Assembly (NCBI GenBank): GCA_023259035.1 | Contig: JAHFRA010000006.1 | Coordinates: 54,281-118,280, forward strand | Direction of reading: 5' to 3' | Length of the DNA: 64,000 nucleotides | From: Gallionella sp. | GTDB lineage: Bacteria; Pseudomonadota; Gammaproteobacteria; Burkholderiales; Gallionellaceae | In this document: positions 10,110 to 21,349 of the stretch, piece after piece | Layout of the letters: every line of letters starts with the position of its first letter | Numbering within the stretch: position 1 is the first letter of the stretch | Notes under the pieces: model-generated | Told to the model about the DNA's origin: nothing | Seen by the model: the letters and a program-made list of their open reading frames with translations, nothing else | The model's database searches: none | Translations under genes and position numbers: made by a program

Positions 10110-10237
10110 GTGGCCATCCGGTTCATCTCCGCGAGCGAAAAGGCGGCGAAATTATTATTCGCCGAGTTTTCCATCCAGTAAAAAAAAAGACTATTTTTAA
10201 TCATTGTTGTCATCATTATCATCATTGCACCGACGGG
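10110..10237. other. Spacer between nuoK and the antiporter block
   Basis: A 128-bp gap in an operon that is otherwise mostly overlapping or closely spaced in this part. It contains an A8 run, a short AT-rich stretch and a TCAT/CATCAT-type simple repeat near 10200-10227. It may mark where the distal antiporter block was joined to nuoA-K. No clear promoter or terminator is visible. Confidence 0.5.
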
Positions 10238-10543
10238 TCATCCTTTCAGCTCGGTCCAATCGGCCGCATCAATCGTCCGCCGACTGCGGAAAAGCAGCAC
10301 AACGATGGCAAGCCCAATGGCCGCCTCGGCAGCGGCAACCACCAATATAAAGAAGACAAATATCTGGCCGGCGGGGTCGCCACGATAGTGCGAAAATGCG
10401 ATGAAATTCGTATTCACCGCCAACAGCATCAACTCAATCGCCATCAACACATTGATGATGTTTTTCCGTTTGAACAGAATGCCGGCAACCCCCATGCAGA
10501 AAATGACTGCTCCAAGAATCAGGAAATCCGAAAGAACGATCAT
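10238..10543 (-). CDS. nuoK: NADH-quinone oxidoreductase subunit K
   Basis: Predicted 101 aa with three transmembrane helices, the normal NuoK size. Conserved buried acids are visible in [14 protein letters not shown] (Glu) and [14 protein letters not shown] (Glu), which line the central proton path. It starts inside the nuoJ stop (ATGA overlap), as in most nuo operons. Membrane arm of complex I. Confidence 0.97.
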   Translation of the reverse strand: MIVLSDFLILGAVIFCMGVAGILFKRKNIINVLMAIELMLLAVNTNFIAFSHYRGDPAGQIFVFFILVVAAAEAAIGLAIVVLLFRSRRTIDAADWTELKG

Positions 10544-11175
10544 TGCGCAACCTCTGCTGTACTGTCTAATTTTTGTTGGGCGTGATTATCCGAGGACATC
10601 TTGACCAGGCGCAAGCGATCGGCCTTCTTGACCGCGACCTGCTCTGGTATCACCTGAGATTTTGCGTCCTTGCGGCGGCGCGAGGTCAAAGCAATCGCGG
10701 CCACCATCGCCACCAGCAGAATCACTGCGGCAATCTCAAACGGATAAACATAATCGGTATAAATCAAACGCCCCAACTCCTTGGTATTGCTGTAATCGGC
10801 AGCATGCTTGATGGGGCCACCGGATGTTCTAGAGGAATCCAACACCCAAACCATCTCAAACACCATCAGACCGGCCAACACCGCACCAAATGGCAGCCAG
10901 CGCCAGAAACCTTCGCGCACCTGCGCCAGATTGATTTCCAGCATCATCACCACGAACAGGAACAGCACCATCACCGCACCGACATATACCAGCACCAAAC
11001 TGATGGCGAGAAACTCGGCTTCCAGCAACATCCAGATGCCGGCCATACTGCAAAAAGCCAGCACCAGAAACAGTGCTGCATGCACCGGGTTGCGCGCGGT
11101 AATCACGCGCAACGCCGCGAACACGGTCAGTGCGGCGAATACATAAAATACAATGGTCTCAAAATTCATTAGCAA
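10540..11175 (-). CDS. nuoJ: NADH-quinone oxidoreductase subunit J
   Basis: Predicted 211 aa with five hydrophobic helices and a charged, Lys/Arg-rich C-terminal tail. The pi-bulge helix region typical of NuoJ is seen in [20 protein letters not shown]. It is a membrane arm subunit next to NuoK and NuoH. A 164-bp gap separates it from nuoI upstream, wider than usual, and holds short tandem repeats. Confidence 0.96.
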   Translation of the reverse strand: MLMNFETIVFYVFAALTVFAALRVITARNPVHAALFLVLAFCSMAGIWMLLEAEFLAISLVLVYVGAVMVLFLFVVMMLEINLAQVREGFWRWLPFGAVLAGLMVFEMVWVLDSSRTSGGPIKHAADYSNTKELGRLIYTDYVYPFEIAAVILLVAMVAAIALTSRRRKDAKSQVIPEQVAVKKADRLRLVKMSSDNHAQQKLDSTAEVAQ

Positions 11176-11312
11176 TGTTCCTTATATTCTGACGGCAGCG
11201 GACAGACGCTTCGCTGACAGCCAAAAAAAACTTTGGCCGGGCACCCGAAAAACAGAACTTTGCGCGGCTTCGCCACACTTTTTTGTAATGATGCGGCATA
11301 GCCGCAACAAAA

Positions 11313-11347
11313 CCTCCGTCTTCTGTCCGCTGTCCTCTGTCATCTGT
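11313..11347. repeat. Degenerate 7-bp tandem repeat between nuoI and nuoJ
   Basis: Read on the minus strand, five consecutive heptamers of the form ACAGAGG occur (ACAGATG, ACAGAGG, ACAGCGG, ACAGAAG, ACGGAGG). The array overlaps the last codons of nuoI and runs into the spacer before nuoJ. A second heptamer array with a different unit lies at 25909. Confidence 0.7.
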
Positions 11348-11828
11348 ATTTCGCATCCAACGCACGATCTTTGGCGATCTGTCCCTCATGCTTGTCGCCC
11401 ATCGCCAGCAGCATCGGCTTGGTGTAATACAGGTCGCCGCGTTTCTCACCGTGGTACTCGAACACACGGGTTTCGACAATCGCATCCACCGGACAGGATT
11501 CCTCGCAGAAGCCGCAGAAGATGCACTTGGTCAGGTCAATGTCATATTGCGTGGTGCGGCGCGTACCGTCTTCGCGCTCGGCTATTTCGATTTTGATGGC
11601 CAGCGCCGGACAGACTGCCTCGCACAGCTTGCAACCGATGCAACGCTCTTCGCCGTTGGCGTAGCGACGTTGCGCATGCAGGCCACGGAACCGGAAACTC
11701 TGCGGGGTCTTCTCTTCCGGGTACTGCACGGTAATCTTGCGCGCAAAAAAATACCGCCCGGTCAGCGCCATGCCCTTGACCAACTCATAAAGCAGGAAAG
11801 TCTTGAAAAAGTTTTTTATTTTTTCCAT
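11340..11828 (-). CDS. nuoI: NADH-quinone oxidoreductase subunit I
   Basis: Predicted 162 aa, the usual beta/alphaproteobacterial length. Two 4Fe-4S binding motifs are intact: [12 protein letters not shown] and [12 protein letters not shown] (clusters N6a and N6b), which pass electrons from NuoG towards NuoB. The N-terminal amphipathic segment ([18 protein letters not shown]) would contact the membrane arm. It lies 52 bp after nuoH. Confidence 0.97.
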   Translation of the reverse strand: MEKIKNFFKTFLLYELVKGMALTGRYFFARKITVQYPEEKTPQSFRFRGLHAQRRYANGEERCIGCKLCEAVCPALAIKIEIAEREDGTRRTTQYDIDLTKCIFCGFCEESCPVDAIVETRVFEYHGEKRGDLYYTKPMLLAMGDKHEGQIAKDRALDAKYR

Positions 11829-11880
11829 GTCTCAATATCTTTGTATGGGTATCCTTGTCAGGGTGCTATCAATCGCGCCC

Positions 11881-12921
11881 TTACCACATCCAATACGGTG
11901 TTTGCATCCACGCGGCAACCACCACGACCCAGATGATGGTGATCGGAATAAACACTTTCCAGCCCAGTCGCATCAACTGGTCATAACGGTAGCGCGGGAA
12001 GGTTGCGCGGAACCACAGGAATAGGAGCAGGATGAAGGAAACCTTGCCCAACAGCCAGACAAAGCTGTCCGGCAGGAACGGCACCGGCGACAGCCATCCC
12101 CCCAGAAACATGATCGAGGTAAGGAAGGCGATCAGGATCATGTTGGCGTATTCGGCAAGGAAAAACAGCGCGAATGTCATGCCGGAATATTCCACATGGA
12201 AGCCCGCAACGATTTCCGATTCGCCTTCGGCCATATCGAACGGCGCACGATTGGTTTCCGCCACACCGGAAATCAGGTACACCAGAAACATCGGAAACAG
12301 CGGCAGCAGATACCAGTTCAGCATACCAAAACGGCCATGTTGGCCATGCACGATGTCGCCCAAATTCATGCTTTGCGAAGCCATCAGCACGCACACCAGC
12401 GCAAAACCCATGGCGATTTCATATGACACGATTTGCGCGGCGGAACGCACCGCACCGAGAAAGGCATATTTGGAATTGGAAGCCCATCCGGCGATGATGA
12501 TGCCGTACACCCCCAGCGAAGTCATCGCCAAAAGGTACAACAGCCCCGCATTGAGATCGGCCAGCGCCATCTTGTCGTTAAACGGCACTACCGCCCATGC
12601 CGCCAGCGCCGGAGCCAATGCCATGATCGGCGCCAGAACAAACAAGAATTTGCTGGAACCGGTCGGAACGATGATTTCCTTGAAAAATAATTTCATGCCG
12701 TCGGCAATCGGCTGCAGCAAACCAAAAGGACCGACACGGTTCGGGCCGATGCGGATTTGCATGTAGCCGATGACCTTGCGCTCCGCCAAGGTCAAATAGG
12801 CGACCGCGCCCAAGATCGGCAATATGATGGCCATGATCTTTACCAGCGTCCAGATCGGCAGCCACGCCGAACCGAACAGATTTTGCCCGGCCTGTTGCAG
12901 AATTTGCAGCAGCTCCATCAT
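11881..12921 (-). CDS. nuoH: NADH-quinone oxidoreductase subunit H
   Basis: Predicted 346 aa with eight hydrophobic helices. Signature sequences include [19 protein letters not shown] and [21 protein letters not shown], which form part of the quinone site and the entry to the E-channel. Its ATG overlaps the nuoG stop. Length and motifs are normal. Confidence 0.97.
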   Translation of the reverse strand: MMELLQILQQAGQNLFGSAWLPIWTLVKIMAIILPILGAVAYLTLAERKVIGYMQIRIGPNRVGPFGLLQPIADGMKLFFKEIIVPTGSSKFLFVLAPIMALAPALAAWAVVPFNDKMALADLNAGLLYLLAMTSLGVYGIIIAGWASNSKYAFLGAVRSAAQIVSYEIAMGFALVCVLMASQSMNLGDIVHGQHGRFGMLNWYLLPLFPMFLVYLISGVAETNRAPFDMAEGESEIVAGFHVEYSGMTFALFFLAEYANMILIAFLTSIMFLGGWLSPVPFLPDSFVWLLGKVSFILLLFLWFRATFPRYRYDQLMRLGWKVFIPITIIWVVVVAAWMQTPYWMW

Positions 12922-15338
12922 GCCCTTTCCCCAGTCATCGGTTCCACCGTTATCGTTCCGAACATCGCGCCCAGTTCTGCTGTGGCCGGATGACCCGCCG
13001 CGATGCGCGTTGTATGCGTCGGCAATCTGTCATCGGCTTGCACGGCAAGACATACGCTGGCATTGCCCTGATTGACCTTGACGGTGGCGCCGGACTGCAC
13101 ACCCAATTTCTGCAACTCGCTGCTATGCATCATCACGCGGGGTGTAACAGCATCGCGGGTCTTTTGCAAAGAGGCAGCGCGGCGTACCACAGCATCGGCC
13201 GAATAAATCGGCACATCGCTGACCCGCTGCAAGCCTCCGCTGTTGCCGCTCGCCACAGCCTGCAGCGCAACGCCTTCAATATGATTGTTCAGCTTATCAT
13301 CCACGCCTTGACCAGACGGCATCGCATCGCGCACCTCCTCGCTGGTGTCATAATCAAAACCTTGCAGATCAAGCAGATTGCCCAATACGCGCAGCACCTT
13401 CCATGCCGGACGCGCTTCGCCGAGCGGCTTGACCGCACCCTTGAAACTTTGCATACGACCCTCGGTGTTCACAAACGTACCGGAGGTTTCTGCAAACGGC
13501 GCAATCGGCAACAGCACATCGGCATAGTCGGTCGCATGGTGCTTATAGGCGGACATTGCCACTACCATGTCGGCAGCATACATTGCGGCCATTGCCTGTT
13601 GCGGGTCATGCATGTCCAGTTCCGGCTCGACATTCAACAGCACATAAGCCTTGCGCGGCGATGCCAGCATCTGCGCGACATTCATGCCCTGCGCGACATC
13701 TCGGGGGCGATGCGATGAAATTCTCTTTTCAATGAACAGGGTGCCATTGTTATATGGCACAGCTCCGGCCAGATAGCCGCCGACACTATTCGCCGCCTCA
13801 CCGAGGAAGCCGAACTTCGCGGCACACAGTACGGCAATCTGTTCGGCCAGCAAGGTGACTTGCACAGCTTGCGGATGTTGTTGCGCGAAGTTACCCAGCA
13901 ATACAGCGGCACGTTCGCCGTTCGCCAGGCTGCGCGCGATCATACGTGCCGGCTCGGAGGGTTGCACACCCTCAATGGCTTTCTGCACCTCAGCAGAAAG
14001 CGCCGCTGACTTTTCCACCGCGAGCGCCTTCAGAACCTGGGCCAGCGTATTCGCCATCTCGCTCGGCGCAACGATGGCCTTGTTGGCAACCGGCATCAAT
14101 AAATCATCATCGCTGGCATGGACGATGTTGACTTGCGCGCCGTGCTTGACCGCCTGGCGCACACGCTGCGCCAACAGGGGATGGTCCTTGCGCAGGAAAC
14201 TGCCGACAATCAGCAACCGGTCGCGAGAATTTATTTCGGCAATCGGCATTCCCAGCCACAGTGCGCCTTGTTGCTTGCCATCCGCACTGAAATCGGACTG
14301 GCGCAAACGGAAATCCACATTGCCACTGCCCATGCCGCGCATCAGTTTCTGCAGCAGGTAAAGCTCTTCCAGCGTGCTGTGCGGTGTCGCCAGCGCGGCA
14401 ATTTGCTCCGCACCGTCATTGTCGGTAATTTGACGCAAACCATGCGCCACATATTCCAGCGCGACCGGCCATTCGACTTCCAACCACTTGCCATCCTGCT
14501 TGAGCATCGGCTTGGTCAGTCGTTCCGGCGAATTCAGCCCTTCATAACTGAATCTGTCCTTGTCGGAAATCCAGCATTCGTTGACGGCTTCGTTTTCGGT
14601 TGGTGTAACGCGCATCACCTGGTTGTTTTTTACCTGCACGGACAGATTGGAACCCAGGCTATCATGCGGGCTGACCGACTTGCGCCGCGACAATTCCCAG
14701 CTGCGTGCTGTGTAGCGGAACGGCTTGCTGGTCAATGCACCGACCGGGCACAGGTCAATCATGTTGCCCGACAACTCGGAATCTACCGAACTATCCACAA
14801 AACTCATGATTTCGGCATGTTCGCTGCGGAACGCCATGCCCAGTTCCATCATGCCGGCGATTTCCTGCCCGAAACGCACACAGCGCGTGCAGTGGATGCA
14901 ACGGCTCATTTCCATGGTGGAAATCAGCGCGCCGATATCCTTGTGCATCACGATGCGCTTTTCTTCGCTGTAGCGCGATGCCGTCGCGCCATAGCCCATC
15001 GCCACATCCTGCAACTGGCATTCGCCGCCCTGATCGCAAATCGGGCAATCCAGCGGGTGGTTAATCAGCAAAAACTCCATCACACCCTTTTGCGCCTTGA
15101 CCGCCATTTCCGAGTGGGTATGGACTTTCATGCCATCGGCAGCCGGTGTCGCGCAGGCGGGCAGCGGCTTGGGCGCCTTTTCGACCTCGACCAAACACAT
15201 GCGGCAACTGGCCGCGAGGGACAATTTCTTGTGATAACAAAAATGTGGAATATGCACATCGGCCTTATGCGCCGCGTCCATCACCGTGGAACCGCGCTCG
15301 ACCTCAACTGCCTTGCCATTAATTTCAACGTTGATCAT
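12918..15338 (-). CDS. nuoG: NADH-quinone oxidoreductase subunit G
   Basis: Predicted 806-aa peripheral subunit carrying several Fe-S clusters. The N-terminal ferredoxin-like 2Fe-2S site uses the cysteines in [17 protein letters not shown] and CATP. Next come the His-Cys 4Fe-4S motif [18 protein letters not shown] and the 4Fe-4S motif [14 protein letters not shown] large molybdopterin-oxidoreductase-like domain without a visible catalytic motif fills the C-terminal two thirds. It starts 8 bp after nuoF and overlaps nuoH. Confidence 0.96.
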   Translation of the reverse strand: MINVEINGKAVEVERGSTVMDAAHKADVHIPHFCYHKKLSLAASCRMCLVEVEKAPKPLPACATPAADGMKVHTHSEMAVKAQKGVMEFLLINHPLDCPICDQGGECQLQDVAMGYGATASRYSEEKRIVMHKDIGALISTMEMSRCIHCTRCVRFGQEIAGMMELGMAFRSEHAEIMSFVDSSVDSELSGNMIDLCPVGALTSKPFRYTARSWELSRRKSVSPHDSLGSNLSVQVKNNQVMRVTPTENEAVNECWISDKDRFSYEGLNSPERLTKPMLKQDGKWLEVEWPVALEYVAHGLRQITDNDGAEQIAALATPHSTLEELYLLQKLMRGMGSGNVDFRLRQSDFSADGKQQGALWLGMPIAEINSRDRLLIVGSFLRKDHPLLAQRVRQAVKHGAQVNIVHASDDDLLMPVANKAIVAPSEMANTLAQVLKALAVEKSAALSAEVQKAIEGVQPSEPARMIARSLANGERAAVLLGNFAQQHPQAVQVTLLAEQIAVLCAAKFGFLGEAANSVGGYLAGAVPYNNGTLFIEKRISSHRPRDVAQGMNVAQMLASPRKAYVLLNVEPELDMHDPQQAMAAMYAADMVVAMSAYKHHATDYADVLLPIAPFAETSGTFVNTEGRMQSFKGAVKPLGEARPAWKVLRVLGNLLDLQGFDYDTSEEVRDAMPSGQGVDDKLNNHIEGVALQAVASGNSGGLQRVSDVPIYSADAVVRRAASLQKTRDAVTPRVMMHSSELQKLGVQSGATVKVNQGNASVCLAVQADDRLPTHTTRIAAGHPATAELGAMFGTITVEPMTGERA

Positions 15339-15346
15339 TACTCACC

Positions 15347-16618
15347 TCACTCTTGCACCAAGCAACGCTTGTGTTCGATGTGATATTCAAATTCGTCGCG
15401 GAAATGCCTGAGCATGCCTTGCACCGGCCAAACCGCCGCCTCGCCGAGTGCGCAAATGGTGCGCCCGGCGATGTTGTCGCCCACGCTCAACAGCAAATCC
15501 AGATCTTCCTTGCGGCCTTCACCATGCTCGATGCGATGCACGATGCGATATAGCCAGCCGGTTCCTTCACGGCACGGCGTGCATTGCCCGCAGGATTCCT
15601 CATGGTAAAAATAGGACAAGCGTTCCAGTGCCCGCACCATGCAGGTCGTCTCATCCATCACGATCACCGCGCCGCTGCCCAGACCGGAGCCCGCCTTGGA
15701 AAGGGAATCATAGTCCATGGTCAAACCCATCATGATCTCGGCAGGCAGCACCGGCATTGACGAGCCGCCCGGAATCACCGCTTTGAGCGTGTGCCCATTG
15801 CGCACCCCGCCGGCCATTTTCAGCAATTCGCTGAACGGCGTACCCATCGGCACTTCGAAATTGCCGGGGTTGTTCACGTGGCCGGATACGGAAAACAACT
15901 TGGTGCCGCCGTTGTTGGGCTTGCCCAATTCCAGGAATTTCTGCCCGCCGTGGTTGATAATGTAAGGGATGCTGGCAAAGGTTTCCGTATTGTTGATAGT
16001 TGTCGGCTTGCCATACAAACCGAAGCTCGCGGGGAAAGGCGGCTTGAAGCGCGGCTGTCCCTTCTTGCCCTCGATGGATTCCAATAGCGCAGTTTCTTCA
16101 CCGCAGATGTAGGCGCCGTAACCCAGGTGATTGTGCAAATCGAAGCAGAAATCCGTGCCCAAAATGTTGTTGCCCAGATAGCCGGCGGCACGCGCCAGTT
16201 CGCAAGCTTCTTCCATACGTTCATAGGCCTCAAAAATTTCGCCATGCACGTAGTTATAACCGGTCTTGACCCCCATCGCGTAAGCGCCAATCGCCATGCC
16301 CTCGATGAGCAGATGCGGGTTATAGCGCAGGATATCCCAGTCTTTGCAGGTGCCCGGTTCACCTTCGTCGGTATTACAAACGATGTATTTGTCGCCATTG
16401 TAATTCTTGGGCATGAAACTCCACTTCAAACCGGTCGGAAAACCCGCACCGCCGCGTCCGCGCAACACCGACAGCTTGACCTCGGCGATGATCGTATCGG
16501 GAGGCATTTTCTCGGTCAGCACCTTGCGCAACGCCTGATAACCGCCAACCTTGAGATAGTTTTCCAGCGTCCAGGGCTGCTCGAAATCCATCGTGGTGAG
16601 AATGACCGGGCCTCTCAT
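15347..16618 (-). CDS. nuoF: NADH-quinone oxidoreductase subunit F
   Basis: Predicted 423 aa from [15 protein letters not shown]. This start overlaps the nuoE stop (ATGA) and was preferred over a longer frame that reads back into nuoE. It binds NADH and FMN: the glycine-rich [15 protein letters not shown] and the NADH-site region [10 protein letters not shown] are present. The N3 4Fe-4S site has [12 protein letters not shown] plus a later Cys in [10 protein letters not shown]. It forms the electron-input module with NuoE and NuoG. Confidence 0.96.
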   Translation of the reverse strand: MRGPVILTTMDFEQPWTLENYLKVGGYQALRKVLTEKMPPDTIIAEVKLSVLRGRGGAGFPTGLKWSFMPKNYNGDKYIVCNTDEGEPGTCKDWDILRYNPHLLIEGMAIGAYAMGVKTGYNYVHGEIFEAYERMEEACELARAAGYLGNNILGTDFCFDLHNHLGYGAYICGEETALLESIEGKKGQPRFKPPFPASFGLYGKPTTINNTETFASIPYIINHGGQKFLELGKPNNGGTKLFSVSGHVNNPGNFEVPMGTPFSELLKMAGGVRNGHTLKAVIPGGSSMPVLPAEIMMGLTMDYDSLSKAGSGLGSGAVIVMDETTCMVRALERLSYFYHEESCGQCTPCREGTGWLYRIVHRIEHGEGRKEDLDLLLSVGDNIAGRTICALGEAAVWPVQGMLRHFRDEFEYHIEHKRCLVQE

Positions 16619-17094
16619 GATTTGTCCAGTTCCGCCAAAATTTGATCGATCTTCTCTTCGCTCAAACGACCACAAAGTTTTTTATTGTTCACGGTAAACA
16701 GCGGCGCATCCTTGCATGCCCCCATGCACTCACCCTCGCGCAAACCATATTTTCCATCTGCGGTCACTTCGCCAAACCCGATCCCCAGCCTGGATTCCAG
16801 ATAGGCCACGGTATCTCCTGCACCGCACAATGTGCAGGACAGGTTGGTGCACACGGTGATGGTGTGCTTGCCCATCGGCTTGAGGTTATACATGTGGTAA
16901 AAGGTTGCCACTTCGTATACCGCCATTTTCGGCATACCGAGGTAAGCGGCGACATCCGCCATGTCATCGGTGGCGATCCAACCCTTTTCGTCTTGCACGA
17001 AACGCAACGCTGCCATTACCGCAGACTGCTTCTGATCCGCCGGATATTTCTTCAGCTCCCGGTTGATTTTGGCTTGTATCAGTTCGGATAACAT
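16615..17094 (-). CDS. nuoE: NADH-quinone oxidoreductase subunit E
   Basis: Predicted 159 aa with a thioredoxin-like fold. The four ligands of the N1a 2Fe-2S cluster are in [10 protein letters not shown] (first and second, five residues apart) and [11 protein letters not shown]. It pairs with NuoF at the NADH-oxidising tip. Length is standard. It follows nuoD by 38 bp. Confidence 0.96.
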   Translation of the reverse strand: MLSELIQAKINRELKKYPADQKQSAVMAALRFVQDEKGWIATDDMADVAAYLGMPKMAVYEVATFYHMYNLKPMGKHTITVCTNLSCTLCGAGDTVAYLESRLGIGFGEVTADGKYGLREGECMGACKDAPLFTVNNKKLCGRLSEEKIDQILAELDKS

Positions 17095-17132
17095 TTATGA
17101 CACGCCCAAATATTTGTTTACAGAAACGCCCA

Positions 17133-18386
17133 TCAACGATCCACCTCACCAAAAACAATATCTTGTGTGCCGATGATAGTTACCACGTCGGCAATCATGT
17201 GGCCACGCGCCATCTCATCCAGGGCCGCCATATGGGCAAAGCCCGGCGCGCGTATCTTCATGCGATAAGGCTTGTTCGCGCCATCGGAAATCAGATAAAT
17301 ACCGAACTCGCCCTTGGGGTGCTCCACCGCCGCATAAGCCTCGCCGACCGGCACATGCATACCCTCGGTGAACAGTTTGAAGTGATGAATCAACTCTTCC
17401 ATGTTCTGCTTCATCGCTTCGCGCGCGGGCGGTGCAAACTTGAAATTGTCCGCCATCACCGCACCGGGGTTGTTGCGCAGCCAGGCGATGCATTGCTTGA
17501 TGATGCGGTTGGACTGGCGCATTTCCTCGACGCGCACCAGATAGCGGTCATAAGAATCGCCGGTCTTGCCGACCGGAATATCAAACTCGATGCGGTCATA
17601 GACCTCGTAGGGTTGTTTTTTGCGCAAGTCCCATTCCACCCCTGAACCGCGCAGCATCGGCCCGGTAAAACCCAACGCCAGCGCACGCTCTGGCGAAACC
17701 ACACCGATACCGACGGTGCGCTGCTTCCAGATGCGGTTATCGGTCAGAAGTGTTTCGTATTCGTCCACACAGGTAGGAAAGCGATCCGTAAAATCTTCCA
17801 GAAAATCGAGCAACGAGCCTTGGCGGTTTTCATTGAGTTTCTTCACCGCCGCAGCGTTATGGATTTTCGATGCCTGATATTGCGGCATCGTGTCAGGCAA
17901 ATCGCGGTATACGCCACCCGGACGATAATAAGCCGCATGCAAGCGCGCACCGGATACCGCCTCATACGCATCCATCAAGTCTTCACGCTCGCGGAAACAG
18001 TACAGAAACATGGTCATCGCACCAACGTCCAGTCCGTGCGCCCCCAGCCATAACAGATGGTTCAGAAGGCGGGTGATTTCATCGAACATCACGCGGATAT
18101 ACTGGGCGCGCAACGGCACCTCGATTCCCGCCAGTTTCTCGACCGCCATCACATAAGCGTGCTCGTTGCTCATCATCGAGACGTAATCAAGCCGGTCCAT
18201 GTATGGAAGAGATTGCAAAAATGTCTTGTGTTCGGCAAGCTTCTCGGTAGCGCGATGCAGCAGCCCGATGTGCGGATCAGCGCGTTGAATAACTTCACCG
18301 TCCAACTCCAACACCAAGCGCAACACACCGTGCGCCGCAGGATGCTGCGGACCAAAATTCATTGTGTAGTTCTTTATTTCCGCCAT
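17133..18386 (-). CDS. nuoD: NADH-quinone oxidoreductase subunit D
   Basis: Predicted 417 aa, the standard size. It begins [20 protein letters not shown], contributing the quinone-site His and the loop near cluster N2. It is homologous to the large subunit of NiFe hydrogenases but lacks the metal-site cysteines. The Shine-Dalgarno GAGGTAAG lies about 10 bases upstream. Upstream, 218 bp separate it from nuoC, and within this gap is a second, partial copy of its own 5' end and ribosome site. Confidence 0.97.
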   Translation of the reverse strand: MAEIKNYTMNFGPQHPAAHGVLRLVLELDGEVIQRADPHIGLLHRATEKLAEHKTFLQSLPYMDRLDYVSMMSNEHAYVMAVEKLAGIEVPLRAQYIRVMFDEITRLLNHLLWLGAHGLDVGAMTMFLYCFREREDLMDAYEAVSGARLHAAYYRPGGVYRDLPDTMPQYQASKIHNAAAVKKLNENRQGSLLDFLEDFTDRFPTCVDEYETLLTDNRIWKQRTVGIGVVSPERALALGFTGPMLRGSGVEWDLRKKQPYEVYDRIEFDIPVGKTGDSYDRYLVRVEEMRQSNRIIKQCIAWLRNNPGAVMADNFKFAPPAREAMKQNMEELIHHFKLFTEGMHVPVGEAYAAVEHPKGEFGIYLISDGANKPYRMKIRAPGFAHMAALDEMARGHMIADVVTIIGTQDIVFGEVDR

Positions 18387-18438
18387 GATTCCGCTTACCT
18401 CGTTTCCCGGCTCAACACGCGCTCACAATGCATTTCGG
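18352..18438. repeat. Direct repeat, copy 1 (start of nuoD and upstream)
   Basis: About 87 bp covering the first codons of nuoD, its ribosome site and some upstream sequence. It aligns with 18506-18592 at roughly 75-80% identity by eye, including shared stretches AAAATTCATTGTGTAGTT and GCTCACAATGCATTT-like ends. It is the functional copy. Confidence 0.8.
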
Positions 18439-18538
18439 TGGAGGCTCTTGTCCCCGAATGGGGGAACTTGCGCGAGCAAGTTAAGTCCGCAGGGCGACCG
18501 CAACTAAAATTCATTGTGTAGTTTTTAATTTCAGGCAT
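18395..18538 (-). pseudogene. Duplicated nuoD 5' fragment (47-codon decoy frame)
   Basis: Reads [11 protein letters not shown], near-identical to the start of NuoD ([11 protein letters not shown]), then runs into unrelated sequence and stops at TAA just before the true nuoD start. It has its own GAGGTAA ribosome site at the right spacing. It is too short to function as NuoD. If translated, ribosomes would finish about 9 bases before the real nuoD ATG, so it could act as a leader peptide, but that is inference. Confidence 0.75.
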
Positions 18539-18592
18539 AACTCTGATTACCTCGCACGAGCCTCAACGCGCGTTCATAATGCATTTTGGGCA
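18506..18592. repeat. Direct repeat, copy 2 (partial nuoD start)
   Basis: Second copy of the nuoD start region, about 155 bp upstream of the functional one and directly after nuoC. Between the copies is a short sequence with small inverted repeats (CCCCGAATGGGG and CTTGCGCGAGCAAG). This suggests a repeat-element insertion or local duplication. Confidence 0.75.
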
Positions 18593-18604
18593 TGAACTCG
18601 TCCA

Positions 18605-19195
18605 TCAATTGCAACCGTAGGTTTTTTCACGCACGATACGCGGTGTCACTTCACGCGGATCGATCGACACCGGCTGATAGATCACGCGTTGCTGCTCAGA
18701 ATCGTAACGCATTTCCACATGTCCGGACAACGGAAAATCCTTGCGGAACGGGTTACCGACAAAACCGTAATCAGTCAGGATGCGGCGCAGGTCCGGGTGC
18801 CCGGTGAATACGATGCCGTACAAATCGAATGCTTCACGCTCATACCAGTTTGCGCAAGGCCAAATATCCGTGACAGATTCCAGCATCGGAAAATCATCGT
18901 CTTCGGCAAAGGTGCGCACCCGCAAGCGCGCGTTGTGTGTCACCGACAACAAGTGATAGACAATAGCGAATCGCTTGCCCTCCCACGCGCCATCGCCATA
19001 AGTGGAGTAATCCACGCCGCACAGGTCGATCATCTGCTCGAAACCTGACGCATCGCGCAGGTGCGTCAACGTGTCCAGTATCCTGGCGGCCTTGACCACC
19101 ACGGTCAACTCGCCCAGCCCTTCTTCCATGCCGGCCAGCTTGTCGCCAAGCAAATCCGCCAGGCCGGTACGCAACGTGCTCAAATCAGCAGCCAT
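18605..19195 (-). CDS. nuoC: NADH-quinone oxidoreductase subunit C
   Basis: Predicted 196 aa. The 30-kDa subunit signature [31 protein letters not shown] is clear (shown here only by its ends: ERE.DLYGI and HPDLRRIL). The C-terminus [15 protein letters not shown] is typical of the betaproteobacterial version. It sits between NuoB and NuoD in the quinone module. It follows nuoB by 8 bp. Confidence 0.96.
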   Translation of the reverse strand: MAADLSTLRTGLADLLGDKLAGMEEGLGELTVVVKAARILDTLTHLRDASGFEQMIDLCGVDYSTYGDGAWEGKRFAIVYHLLSVTHNARLRVRTFAEDDDFPMLESVTDIWPCANWYEREAFDLYGIVFTGHPDLRRILTDYGFVGNPFRKDFPLSGHVEMRYDSEQQRVIYQPVSIDPREVTPRIVREKTYGCN

Positions 19196-19203
19196 AGTTC
19201 ACC

Positions 19204-19680
19204 TTAACGCGCAATGGTATTGGTTCGTTTGATTTTGTTCTGCAACTGGATCAGGCCATACAACAGCGCCTCTGCCGTCGGCGGGCAGCCCGGCACATAC
19301 ACATCCACCGGTACGATGCGGTCGCAACCGCGCACCACCGAATATGAGTAGTGGTAATAGCCGCCACCATTCGCGCACGAGCCCATCGAAATCACCCAGC
19401 GCGGCTCGGCCATCTGGTCATACACCTTGCGCAAAGCTGGAGCCATTTTATTGCACAAAGTACCCGCAACAATCATCACGTCCGACTGACGGGGGCTGGG
19501 GCGAAACACGATGCCGAAACGATCCAGATCATAGCGTGCCGCGCCGGCTTGCATCATTTCCACGGCGCAACAGGCCAGCCCGAAGGTCATCGGCCACAGC
19601 GAGCCGGTCCGAGTGTAATTGATAATTGTATCGAGTGTCGTGGTGACGACACTCTTTTCCAGAACTCCCTCTATTCCCAT
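19204..19680 (-). CDS. nuoB: NADH-quinone oxidoreductase subunit B
   Basis: Predicted 158 aa from [12 protein letters not shown], the usual betaproteobacterial start. A longer frame exists seven codons upstream but offers no advantage. Ligands for the terminal 4Fe-4S cluster N2 are present: the tandem cysteines in [17 protein letters not shown] is nearby, and Cys in MGSCANGGG and [10 protein letters not shown]. It overlaps the end of nuoA by 10 bp. Confidence 0.97.
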   Translation of the reverse strand: MGIEGVLEKSVVTTTLDTIINYTRTGSLWPMTFGLACCAVEMMQAGAARYDLDRFGIVFRPSPRQSDVMIVAGTLCNKMAPALRKVYDQMAEPRWVISMGSCANGGGYYHYSYSVVRGCDRIVPVDVYVPGCPPTAEALLYGLIQLQNKIKRTNTIAR

Positions 19681-20027
19681 TCCAGTGCTCCTTTCATCCA
19701 TTCGTAGACAAATCCCACCACGAGGATAGCCAGAAAGATCATCATGGAAACAAAACCGAAGGTGCCGATTTCCTTGAGCACAACCGCCCAGGGGAAGAGA
19801 AAAGCGATTTCAAGATCGAACAGAATAAACAGGATGGCAACAAGATAATAGCGCACATCAAACTTCATGCGCGCATCCTCGAATGCCTCAAAGCCACACT
19901 CGTAGGGTGACAATTTTCTACTGTCGGGGCGATTTGGCGCCACCAGCTTAGCCAGTATTACAGGAACTACACCCATCGCGATACCGACACAGATGAACAA
20001 CAGCACCGGAAAATAATTTTCCAACAT
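19671..20027 (-). CDS. nuoA: NADH-quinone oxidoreductase subunit A
   Basis: Predicted 118 aa with three transmembrane helices and the conserved loop [20 protein letters not shown], cited by its Cys and acidic residues, which closes over the quinone channel. First gene of the 16-gene complex I operon. The promoter should lie in the AT-rich region just upstream, but no convincing boxes were identified. Confidence 0.97.
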   Translation of the reverse strand: MLENYFPVLLFICVGIAMGVVPVILAKLVAPNRPDSRKLSPYECGFEAFEDARMKFDVRYYLVAILFILFDLEIAFLFPWAVVLKEIGTFGFVSMMIFLAILVVGFVYEWMKGALEWE

Positions 20028-20808
20028 TGAGACTCCCCCCTTGCCTGCCTGTGATTCGTGAGCCAGCCCAGAATCATTTTGTAATTGTATTATTCGTCCA
20101 ACACAACGTATCAGCTTATTTTTTGGCGCGATGGGAAAACCCTAACAGCACCACAACCTCATGATTAAGCTTTAATTTTTTTGGTAACACATGGATTCAG
20201 CTAGCAACTCTGTTACCATCATTTGCCTGTTTTGGCGTCACGACTGGCTTACGAGGCCACATTTTTCACTTTTTGAATATAGGATTTTGTTCGGTAAGCA
20301 TTATGCACATTTTTATAGTATTTTCTGCAATCAGCAAAAGTTATTGGCAACAAAACTTAAGCTCGCGAATCATACTGGCAATTTATATTTGAGCAAGCAG
20401 TTTTTAAATCTCTACTGAGTAAAAAAACCAAACTTAGCCATCTCTCATGTAATGTTGCAAATGCTCTCAAAAAAATCATGTTCAGAATAGTAGCTAAGAC
20501 GACATCTTTTAGCAATTTTTTTGCTAGTGTATTGTTTTCCCTGCTTGCCAAGCGCGGGGTAATGATTCCATAGCCCAGCAAATCTCGCATTCCGTGGACT
20601 TTGCAAATACAAGTTGCAAGCAAAACAACAATTAAGTCAGAAGTATCCGGATTTCTAATTGAATAGATTCAGTTGGTTATTGTCTTGCGATGTAGTCATT
20701 TGCGCCTCCGAATTCTTAAGCAATTGATCGAGTGGTGTATTTCGAAAAGAGCCAAGCTTAAAATCTGTAGAATTTTGTAAAGCGAAACATCGGTATTGAG
20801 CCGTTTTT
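20028..20808. other. AT-rich non-coding region upstream of nuoA
   Basis: About 780 bp, visibly richer in A and T than the flanking genes, with no recognisable coding sequence. It separates nuoA from tRNA-Leu, genes that are usually close in betaproteobacteria. It is probably the remains of an integrated element. A motif TTTTTTGGTAACA followed by TCTGTTACC occurs at about 20178-20218 and again at 21081-21110, bracketing the integrase relic. Confidence 0.55.
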
Positions 20809-21081
20809 TCACGATGGCGACCAAGACATAAACCGCAAGCTGTCAGCCCGAGCCTGCATCATCTGATGACGTTCTGCAAGATATAGCAAATGAGGTTTAT
20901 CCTGATAAGCAGCTACAATCTGGTTCGCCTCAACATGGCTTAGTTGCGCTTCAACCAAGTGCGGTGCAAAGCCAGCGTTACGCATCCACGCCCCAGCTAA
21001 TGCCGGGGCACTATTCCAAGACTTATGCTGCGAAAGCATTCTTAATCTGAGGCTGGTAAGAGGTGGGACCTGCTTTGGCAT
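20809..21081 (-). pseudogene. Tyrosine recombinase (P4-type integrase) C-terminal remnant
   Basis: A 90-codon frame whose centre, GFAPHLVEAQLSHVEANQIVAAY followed by YLAERHQMMQARADSL, matches the extreme C-terminus of P4-type phage integrases (HPDVIEAQLAH..AAYNR..YL.ERR.MMQ.WADYL in family form). The active-site regions and N-terminus are missing, so it is inactive. It lies about 165 bp beyond the 3' end of tRNA-Leu, the normal place for such integrases, and reads away from the tRNA. Confidence 0.8.
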
Positions 21082-21247
21082 TTTTTGGTAACAAGAGATT
21101 CTCTGTTACCGACTATGTTACCAAAAGCCCTTGAGATGTCACGGATAACCCCTGACACCAACTGATATGTAATTTAACTAACCATCAGTATTTGCAGTAA
21201 TTTAACGATTCTACTGAAACTTGATGAAATCACCTGATACTAATGAG

Positions 21248-21334
<87 letters not shown>

Positions 21335-21349
21335 AATACCGCCCTAAAA

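Noticed and set aside
20357..20623. 88-codon minus-strand frame in the AT-rich scar
   Set aside because: No recognisable family or ribosome site; AT-rich DNA gives chance frames. A decayed gene cannot be excluded.
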